Both the position numbers and the translations under genes were made by a program. Source: JAVVEH01 sp032251435 (GTDB lineage: Bacteria; Verrucomicrobiota; Lentisphaeria; Oligosphaerales; MVZH01). Taken from it: 43,567 bases of DNA. A model generated the notes under the pieces. It was not told the DNA's origin and searched no databases. It worked only from the letters and a program-made list of their open reading frames with translations. Positions within the stretch are counted from its first letter, which is position 1, and every line of letters starts with the position of its first letter. Shown one piece after another: positions 1-6,559 of this stretch. The stretch spans positions 1 to 43,567 of the forward strand of contig JAVVEH010000037.1 in assembly GCA_032251435.1 (NCBI GenBank). The letters run 5' to 3'.

Positions 1-133
1 TCAACATTCAACATTCAACATTCAACATTCAACATTCAACATTCAACATTCAACACTCAACATTCAACACTCAACATTCAACACTCAACACCCAACATTC
101 AACATTCAACACTCAACATTCAACATTCAACAC
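1..133. repeat. 7-nt tandem repeat array (TCAACAT/TCAACAC)
   Basis: Nineteen head-to-tail heptamers, mostly TCAACAT with TCAACAC and one CCAACAT-type variant. The array begins at the first base of the window, so its true length is unknown. The variants are interspersed rather than separated by unique spacers, so this is a simple satellite and not a CRISPR array. It is followed by a short CCCTCCG duplication. Confidence 0.95.
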
Positions 134-435
134 CATCCCTCCGCCCTCCGCCCTGACTATATTCGTCCTTGAGAAAATTGCCCGGAGCGCGGAGGCGAAA
201 AATAAGAGGCGGCGGTAAATTATATGGGTTCAGATTAAAAAAGTGACATCTTGGATCGTCTTCACTATGGACATCGGCAAGGGCGAACGACCCGTTTCCC
301 AGTTTGTCGAGGGTGATTATTCATCCCTTTCCGGGATTGACTAATGACGGAACATCCCGGGATTTCGGGACAACAACCAGACGCTGACGGACGGCGCGGG
401 CGCCTCTGTGTGCGGCAAACAAAAGGAATCACAGC
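134..435. other. Intergenic region without a recognised gene
   Basis: I see no convincing coding region here. The last bases hold a clear Shine-Dalgarno sequence (AGGAA at about 425-429, some 7 nt before the ATG at 436) for the following secreted protein. A CCCGGGA-centred inverted repeat lies near 356-370. No promoter with both boxes close to consensus was found. Confidence 0.5.
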
Positions 436-936
436 ATGAAGATCACACAACGAATTCTCCTGGCCGCTTTCGCCGGCATGCTCGCGTCAAACCTGCTGGC
501 GGCTGATCAGGAAAATAAGAAAGACAGCACGAAACCTGACATCACTGTGCGGCGACTCGCGTTCAAACCCGCTGACCGTATGTTCGGACTGCGTTTTGGA
601 GGAAAAAACAAGGTCACGCTTCTTAAAGAAACCGGCGACGTGGAAAAGGCGTTCGGAAAGGAGCAGGCCCAGCCACTTTTGGATCTCGTGGATTTCGCCA
701 AGGAGAACATCGCGCTCGTAAGTTGGACCACGGCGGGGCCCCCCGAAGGGGTGCTCGAACATGAGATTAAGACTGAAGAAAACAACCGACACGTTGTGTT
801 CTACGTGCGGGGTCCGCAAGGGAATATCCGCGGCATGCGGGCGCGTCTTTCCGCGGATTTCTTCGCTGTCTCCAAAGGAACCGCCGTATCCTTTGACACC
901 AAAGAACGTTCCCAGAACGCGCGGGCACTCCAATAG
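436..936 (+). CDS. Small secreted protein of unknown function
   Basis: A 166-residue protein with a typical signal peptide: basic MKITQR, hydrophobic core to about residue 20, and likely cleavage after LLA or LAA at residues 22-23. It is therefore probably periplasmic or exported. The mature part has the pattern DFAKENIALVSW (about residues 87-98) followed by beta-strand-like stretches. This resembles small exported proteins I associate with planctomycetes and verrucomicrobia that share a DF-x-KE-x-V-x-x-x-x-W pattern; the resemblance is a memory-based inference, not a search. The start is supported by a good ribosome binding site. It stands alone ahead of the kinase operon, with a hairpin at its stop codon. 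No enzymatic motif is visible, so no function is assigned. Confidence 0.7.
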   Translation: MKITQRILLAAFAGMLASNLLAADQENKKDSTKPDITVRRLAFKPADRMFGLRFGGKNKVTLLKETGDVEKAFGKEQAQPLLDLVDFAKENIALVSWTTAGPPEGVLEHEIKTEENNRHVVFYVRGPQGNIRGMRARLSADFFAVSKGTAVSFDTKERSQNARALQ

Positions 937-953
937 CCTGTCACCCGACAGGC
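936..953 (+). terminator. Hairpin at the stop codon, possible weak terminator
   Basis: A perfect 7-bp stem (GCCTGTC / GACAGGC) with an ACCC loop begins at the last base of the stop codon. It is followed by C-rich sequence rather than a T tract, so it is either a Rho-assisted or 3'-protecting structure, or a chance palindrome. Confidence 0.3.
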
Positions 954-1254
954 CCCCATGCGCTGGAGATTCCGCGGGCCAGCGCTAACGGACCGCGGAC
1001 TTACGCGGCCGGCTTTTCCGCGGCGTTTTCAGGGGCCTGTCCTGGCGCTTGTCCGGAAAAAGACCGGGTGATTTCCCGGCGGGAAGTTTCTCTTCACCAA
1101 GGCGCTTTTCACGTTGGAAAAAGACCACTTCACGGGGTAAATTAATTCTTTCATTGTTTTTTCCACCACTCTGGATTATTCACGCTCACCTCGCAGGCTC
1201 ATTCAAGCCATGCGGCATGGGCGCGTGACCCGTCGAAAGAAATAGCCGCGCCAG
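937..1254. other. Intergenic region upstream of the Ser/Thr kinase
   Basis: No coding region is supported. The first half is very GC-rich with CCGCGG palindromes. The second half is AT-richer and is the likely promoter area for the kinase: TTGGAA at 1114-1119 and TAAATT at 1138-1143, 18 bp apart, are a weak sigma-70-like pair. The kinase start has only a poor purine-rich element (GAAAGAA) about 16 nt upstream. Confidence 0.35.
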
Positions 1255-4200
1255 ATGTCAACACCTGAACAAGCCAGTATCATACCAGGCACCATCGTTG
1301 GCGGATTCCGCGTCGAGGCCTTTGTCGGCGCCGGGGCGATGGCGGTGGTGTACCGCGCCACTCAAATCAATCTGGACCGGCCTGTCGCGTTGAAAATTCT
1401 GCCCGGGAACTTTTCGCGCAGCCGGGATTACGTGGATCGTTTTTTCAATGAGGCCCGGGCCGCGGCGGCGTTTTCCCACCCCAACATTGTCCGGGCGTAT
1501 GACGCGGATATTGATGAGAATAATGTCTGCTACTTCGCGATGGAGTTTATTGAAGGGGAGACGGTTCTGGACCGAATCGAGCGGGAGGGACGCCTGCCGT
1601 TGCTGGACAGCCTGCAGATCGCGCTGGGCATAGCGGAAGCCCTGGACTACGGTTGGCATGAGCACCGGTTGACGCATGGCGACATCAAACCGGCGAACTT
1701 GATGATCAACCAGCGGGGGGAAACCAAGCTCGCCGACTTCGGTCTCGCCAAGGTCGCGGAGATCGAGGATGTGGAAGGATCCATCATGCTGACTCCGCTG
1801 TACGCGTCTCCCGAAGTGATTCAAGGCTACCAGCCGAAAGAGGATTGCCGACCGGACATTTACGCCTTCGGGGCGACGCTTTATCACATGTTGAGCGGCG
1901 AGCCGCCGTTTCCGGGAGACGACAGCAAGGAAGTCATGCGGCTGCAAGTCGAACAACCTCTCACGCCGCTGCGCAAGCGATGCCCCGACATTCCCCAGCA
2001 TGTCTCGGATTTTGTCTCTTTTCTGTTAGAGAAAGATCCCGGACAACGGGCGCAATCCTGGGCACAGGTGGTGGAAGGGCTGGAGATGTCGCTGGACTTG
2101 ATGAATCGCAAAGGGGCTTTGGTCACCGCCACGGCGACCGCCGCGAAAGCGCCCGCCGCGGCCGCCAGAAAGGCGCGGACGGCCAAACGGGCGAAACGAC
2201 AGCTAGCTCACCAGACGTCACGGCGGAAAAACGGCCTTTCCGTGGGACTGGTCGTCCTGGCCTGCCTTATCGCTCTGGCCACCATCGCGGGTGTCGTCGC
2301 CATGCTCGCCGCCGTCAACCGCCCGGCCCCGCCGCCCGCCGATCCGCCCGGTCCAACCGTGACACCATCAACCGCGGACACGCCGCGTGTCCCGAAATCT
2401 ATCCCCTGGAAACAGGTGAATAAAGAACTGAGCGCGCGAAGCGGACACGCCGACCGGTTGGCCGTCCTCAAACGCTATTTGCCCGCGGCTGAACGTGACT
2501 CCGACAAACTCGAATTGCACCGCCGGATAAAACGTGAGGAACGGAAACTCGCCGAAGAAAAAGAACACCGGCAAACGGTCAAGGAAAATCCTCCCGCTCC
2601 CAAACCGCCTACCGAAACCGGTGACCCCGCGGCACCCGACACGGAAAGCGGCTATTCGGTCAATCAGGCCTTGGACGATTACACGGACATCGCTTTCGCC
2701 GTGGCCAGTCACGAGTTGTCATTCAGTCCGCCGCCCGACACCGTCAACGCCTTGATAAGCGCCTGGCGGGCCAACTACCCTGACGACGCCCCGCCAACCG
2801 GCAAAGTGGCCTTTCTCGCCACGGTGATGTGGCCGGCGCACAGTCGCTTGCGTTCGCATTTGATTGACAATCAGGACCTGTTTAAGGATCTTAAAATTCC
2901 CGGCCGGGAACACCGGATAACCGCTCTAAGCGGCGGCGGCATTGACGCGTCAATCGCGCTGGCGGGGGGCGGCCAGGTCAAAACCCGGCTCGACTGGGCC
3001 GAGATTTCCTCACCCGCCGTTGTCAAGGCGTTTGTGAAAAAGTTACTGGCAAAACAGGACATCACAGATGACGAGCGCCGCGCGGCGCTCAGTTGCATGG
3101 CCATCGAAGGCGCGGTCTCCGCGGTTGACACGCTCAGTGCGAAACTTCCGGAAGCCGAACATCAATCATGGGTGGCTTTGACCACTGACCTGGCGGCCGC
3201 CAAAGCTGAAAAAACCGCTCTCGACACGCTGGTTCAAGCTGAACGCGCGGTTGAAAAAAAGGTGTATTTGACCGCTCATGGTTTTGCCAAGGATGTTCTC
3301 GCCAGCGACACGTCGGTTCCGCTGCGATATAAAGACCGGCTTGATACGATCATGGCGGCCGTGCTCCCCCACACACCTGAGCACCAACTGCGGAACATGG
3401 CTGATCAAGCTGAGGCGATGGTCGTCACCAATCCCCGCAAGGCCCTCGCGCTGGCGGTCATGAGCTTGGGAAAATACGGGCGCCTGAACAGTCCGGCCAC
3501 CACACGCTTTAAACAAGTGGCCGACCAGGCCGCCAGTCAGATCGCCACCGAACTCGCGGCCGGCGCGGGCGTCCAACAGTTTGACAGCCAGTTCAAGCCC
3601 TTCACCCCCGCCACCTTGACCCAAAGACGCTTCGGCGAAAGCCTGGGTGTCATGCGGCTCCACAGCCGGCTTGACACCCTCCCCCAGGCGGCGGCGTTTC
3701 ACCAAAAGTCTTTGGTCAACGTCGCTTGGCTGACCAGCGCCTATTGGGAAAAAGCCGTCACCGCTTTCCCTTTGAGCCCGCCGGGAGAAACATCCACATT
3801 ATCTGACTGGCAACGGTATTTTCTCGCCTATGCTGACGCCTTGATTATCGCCCGCGACAAACCGCGGCGGCCGCTTTTGGAACAACGCCTGGCCGGGTTA
3901 CACGCTTTCACCGCCGGATCGGTGCGCAGCTTGACCCAGGCGGTTCTCACCCTGCAATACGCCTTCATCACGGAGACATCGGACACCGCGGCGCGGTTAA
4001 GCTGGCCGGAAGTGGACGAATCCATGGCCGACATCGCTGTCGCGCATGACTATGTCTTAACCTTGGCCGCGCTTCATTTGGCCAATCACGACAGCGCGGC
4101 GGCGAGTCAGATTTTACAGGCGTCGCTCCGCTCCCAGCAACTGGCTTTTTCCGTGCCGGGAGAAGACTTGAATCCCGCTTTTCACGAGAAAATACGGGTG

Positions 4201-4893
4201 CTGAGGTGGTTGATCACCCGCTTGAGCGGGATACCTCCCGGCTCCGAGGGAAATCCGCGGAATCCCCCTTATGAGGCGTTGAACAATTCACCGAGCGGCC
4301 GCTGGATGTTATATCAACTCTTTATTCGAAATGTGTTGTCTGAAGAAGAGCGGATCGACATCGCCGACAAGATGACCCGGCGGGAATACGTGTGTTCCAT
4401 GCTGGATGCCCGGCGACTGTTCGAAAATCTTTTGCTGACCACCGCGACATATTTAAAAGCGGGAGACTCGGAACGGGCTCTGGCGGCCATTGACATGGTT
4501 CTCGGCCATGATTCGCCCTTTCTTGTGGAGTATTATCCCCGCGTGCTGGCGTTGAAGGCGGGGGTGTTGATGGCGGGCAAGCAACTCACGGCCGCGCGGG
4601 AGACCCTGCTGATGATTCAGTTGTGCTCAGCGGCTTCCACGGCGGAACACCAATGGGCGGCCTACTTCTCCACCGCCGCGTCTTCCCGGGTGTCCGGCGG
4701 CGCGGGAACATCCGCCGCCTCTTTGACGGATTACTGGAGCGCCTGGCTTAATTATGGCTACTGGCAGGGGGCGGGCAACGCGAAACTGGCCGCTCAGGAA
4801 AGCGCCGCGCTCCGAACCATGTCGGCGAATGGCGTCAAACAGGCGCTGGCTCAATGCTTGCCTGATGACACGTCATCCCCGAACAAAAATTGA
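1255..4893 (+). CDS. Membrane-anchored Ser/Thr protein kinase (PknB/Hanks type) with large extracytoplasmic domain
   Basis: A 1212-residue protein. Residues 16-280 form a Hanks-type kinase: glycine loop GAGAMAVVY (25-33), ATP-anchoring K47 in VALKIL, E66 of helix C, catalytic loop HGDIKPANLM (141-150, with D143 and N148), DFG 161-163, SPE 185-187, D201 and R265. The arginine of the usual HRD is a glycine, so this is a non-RD kinase that may not depend on activation-loop phosphorylation. A basic Ala-rich linker leads to one transmembrane helix (about 328-354), a Pro-rich stretch, and some 850 residues predicted outside the cytoplasm. These are helical-looking and lack PASTA motifs; the ligand or role is unknown. 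The gene ends 58 bp before mcsA on the same strand, so co-transcription with the Clp genes is plausible. Confidence 0.93.
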   Translation: MSTPEQASIIPGTIVGGFRVEAFVGAGAMAVVYRATQINLDRPVALKILPGNFSRSRDYVDRFFNEARAAAAFSHPNIVRAYDADIDENNVCYFAMEFIEGETVLDRIEREGRLPLLDSLQIALGIAEALDYGWHEHRLTHGDIKPANLMINQRGETKLADFGLAKVAEIEDVEGSIMLTPLYASPEVIQGYQPKEDCRPDIYAFGATLYHMLSGEPPFPGDDSKEVMRLQVEQPLTPLRKRCPDIPQHVSDFVSFLLEKDPGQRAQSWAQVVEGLEMSLDLMNRKGALVTATATAAKAPAAAARKARTAKRAKRQLAHQTSRRKNGLSVGLVVLACLIALATIAGVVAMLAAVNRPAPPPADPPGPTVTPSTADTPRVPKSIPWKQVNKELSARSGHADRLAVLKRYLPAAERDSDKLELHRRIKREERKLAEEKEHRQTVKENPPAPKPPTETGDPAAPDTESGYSVNQALDDYTDIAFAVASHELSFSPPPDTVNALISAWRANYPDDAPPTGKVAFLATVMWPAHSRLRSHLIDNQDLFKDLKIPGREHRITALSGGGIDASIALAGGGQVKTRLDWAEISSPAVVKAFVKKLLAKQDITDDERRAALSCMAIEGAVSAVDTLSAKLPEAEHQSWVALTTDLAAAKAEKTALDTLVQAERAVEKKVYLTAHGFAKDVLASDTSVPLRYKDRLDTIMAAVLPHTPEHQLRNMADQAEAMVVTNPRKALALAVMSLGKYGRLNSPATTRFKQVADQAASQIATELAAGAGVQQFDSQFKPFTPATLTQRRFGESLGVMRLHSRLDTLPQAAAFHQKSLVNVAWLTSAYWEKAVTAFPLSPPGETSTLSDWQRYFLAYADALIIARDKPRRPLLEQRLAGLHAFTAGSVRSLTQAVLTLQYAFITETSDTAARLSWPEVDESMADIAVAHDYVLTLAALHLANHDSAAASQILQASLRSQQLAFSVPGEDLNPAFHEKIRVLRWLITRLSGIPPGSEGNPRNPPYEALNNSPSGRWMLYQLFIRNVLSEEERIDIADKMTRREYVCSMLDARRLFENLLLTTATYLKAGDSERALAAIDMVLGHDSPFLVEYYPRVLALKAGVLMAGKQLTAARETLLMIQLCSAASTAEHQWAAYFSTAASSRVSGGAGTSAASLTDYWSAWLNYGYWQGAGNAKLAAQESAALRTMSANGVKQALAQCLPDDTSSPNKN

Positions 4894-4951
4894 TCCGCGT
4901 TGTCCGAAACAGTGAAACCCTTTCGCCAAGGATGACGGGAACACGATATTT

Positions 4952-5494
4952 ATGAAATGTGATCGATGCAAAACTGAAACGGCGACCATTCATCTCACCC
5001 AAATCACGGGGGATGAGGTCGTGTCGGTAAATCTTTGCCCGGCCTGCGCTCAACAAGCGGGTTTCGAGGAAACAGCCCATCATCAGGCGAATGTGTTATC
5101 CGCGTTGAAATTGTTCGCCCGCAAAGCCGGGGCGAATCCACACGTGGCGGTTGACCAGCCCCTGGAACCGGCTCTGAAAGGCCGACGGTGCCAGATGTGC
5201 GGGACGACGGGAGAAAATCTGGCCCGTGACGGTTTGCTTGGCTGCCCCGCCTGTTACCAAACCTTCGCGGACAAGTTGAAACAGGATTTTCAACGGTTTC
5301 ACCGCCACATGCGCCATCATGGCCGGGGACTGACAGCGGTTGACAGCAACCTGTTCGCCCGCAGCCTGGAACGGGCGAAACTCCGTGAAACATTGAACCA
5401 CGCCGTCCAAATGGAACATTATGAGGAAGCGGCTAAAATTCGTGACCGGCTTTTTTCCTTGGAACACGGCGTTGAAAAAGGGGATGAACGATGA
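4952..5494 (+). CDS. mcsA: McsA-like zinc-finger protein, adaptor of McsB/ClpC
   Basis: A 180-residue protein with two treble-clef-like zinc sites: C3-x2-C6 with C29-x2-C32, and C80-x2-C83 with C98-x2-C101. A C-terminal UVR motif follows (about 140-172, containing EEAAKIRDRL). This is the full domain order of McsA, the activator/adaptor of the arginine kinase McsB in Firmicutes, and the length matches the family. The gene overlaps the next by ATGA (mcsB starts at 5491), indicating translational coupling. No ctsR repressor precedes it, unlike in Bacillus, where ctsR-mcsA-mcsB-clpC is the order; here a Ser/Thr kinase takes that place. Because the neighbouring McsB seems catalytically dead, McsA may act as a structural or substrate adaptor for ClpC. 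That last point is inference. Confidence 0.92.
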   Translation: MKCDRCKTETATIHLTQITGDEVVSVNLCPACAQQAGFEETAHHQANVLSALKLFARKAGANPHVAVDQPLEPALKGRRCQMCGTTGENLARDGLLGCPACYQTFADKLKQDFQRFHRHMRHHGRGLTAVDSNLFARSLERAKLRETLNHAVQMEHYEEAAKIRDRLFSLEHGVEKGDER

Positions 5495-6555
5495 AACCGC
5501 CCCTTTTCAACGACTTGACGCGCGCCTGCCCGGTGTGGCTGGGGGATCCCGGCGGCTTGGACGCGGTCGTTTTTTCGTCCCATGTTCAACTGGCCAGAAA
5601 CATCCAAGGGTTTCTTTTCCCGGGACGAGAGGAGACCAGTCGCCGACTGACCGTGATGGATCTCATTAAAAATGTGATCACCCAAGGTCCGGACGGGGAT
5701 GATTTCCAGGTGATTGATCTCGCCGCTGAAGACCCGGTCAATCGCCAGATTCTAACTGAAAGGCGCCTGATTGACTGGCGCGGGTGCGCCGGGAAACCCG
5801 GGGGGAGTCTGTGCTTGAACAATGACAAGCATGTCGCGGTGGCGATCAATCAACAGGACCACATTGTTTTGCGCGCCGCGCGGCCCGGTCTCAATTTTGA
5901 GGGCTTGTGGAAGAACGCCACCGCCTATGACGACGCCTTCTGTGAACAGCTGCCCATCGCTTTTGACCAAACGCTCGGTTTTTTAACCGCCGATCCTGAT
6001 AATGTCGGAGCGGGTTTGCTCGCCTCGGTGATCATCTGGCTGCCGGGTTTGGTCTTGAGCGACCAGATGCGCGGGGTGATCCAGGCGGCTAAAGAACTTC
6101 AGATACATGTCCAAGGGGTGTTTGGTGAAGGCACGCAGGCATTGGGGCATGTGTTCGACGTGTCCATTCAATCGCGTCTGGGGGATACCGAAGAGGAAGT
6201 CTTCCGCCGACTGGACACGATATGCCGCCATCTGACCGAAGGAGAGCGCGCGGCGCGTGTCCGCTTCGCCAACGCCAGACCGGATGATCTCACCGATCTT
6301 GTGGGACGCGCCTTCGGTGTCTTGAGCCACGCCCGTCTACTGTCCACCCAGGAAGCGATCGGCGCGTTATTCGCCCTGCGCTTGGGCGTGGTGACGCGTC
6401 TGTTCACCCGCTTGGACATCGCGTCCATTAATCATCTCATTATGTCCAGTCAACGCGGCCACTTGTCCTTTGACCATCCACACGCGGACTCCGCGGATTC
6501 ACGACGGGCGCTTCGGGCCTCACTGGTCAGAACCGTCCTTGAAAAGGTTGCCTAA
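5491..6555 (+). CDS. mcsB: McsB-type protein arginine kinase homologue, predicted pseudokinase
   Basis: A 354-residue guanido-phosphotransferase fold, normal in length and position. Fold signatures remain: SSHVQLARN (29-37), NQQDH (120-124), NVGAG (171-175), GEGTQALGHVFDVS (212-225) and a C-terminal RRALRA (338-343) where McsB has RDxxRA. Active-site residues are lost. The two arginines of SSRxRLAR are H31 and Q33; the catalytic NEED glutamates are Q121 and Q122; the arginine after DH is V126; the CPTN cysteine is D168; the arginine in GTGLRAS is L177; the arginine before G-x-x-GEGT is Q208. ATP phosphate binding and phosphotransfer both look impossible. The reading frame is intact and coupled to mcsA, so this is not a decayed gene. 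A scaffold or pArg/substrate-recognition role with McsA and ClpC is inferred. Confidence 0.9.
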   Translation: MKPPLFNDLTRACPVWLGDPGGLDAVVFSSHVQLARNIQGFLFPGREETSRRLTVMDLIKNVITQGPDGDDFQVIDLAAEDPVNRQILTERRLIDWRGCAGKPGGSLCLNNDKHVAVAINQQDHIVLRAARPGLNFEGLWKNATAYDDAFCEQLPIAFDQTLGFLTADPDNVGAGLLASVIIWLPGLVLSDQMRGVIQAAKELQIHVQGVFGEGTQALGHVFDVSIQSRLGDTEEEVFRRLDTICRHLTEGERAARVRFANARPDDLTDLVGRAFGVLSHARLLSTQEAIGALFALRLGVVTRLFTRLDIASINHLIMSSQRGHLSFDHPHADSADSRRALRASLVRTVLEKVA

Positions 6556-6559
6556 CTCG

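Noticed and set aside
1..133. CRISPR array at the left end
   Set aside because: Units are seven bases and contiguous, with no unique spacers and no cas genes nearby.
5491..6555. mcsB as a decayed pseudogene
   Set aside because: The frame is complete, length is normal, the start is coupled to mcsA, and non-catalytic fold motifs are preserved.
6470..6559. 30-codon N-terminal extension of ClpC
   Set aside because: It lies inside mcsB, shows no Clp-N similarity, and a better ATG follows the mcsB stop.
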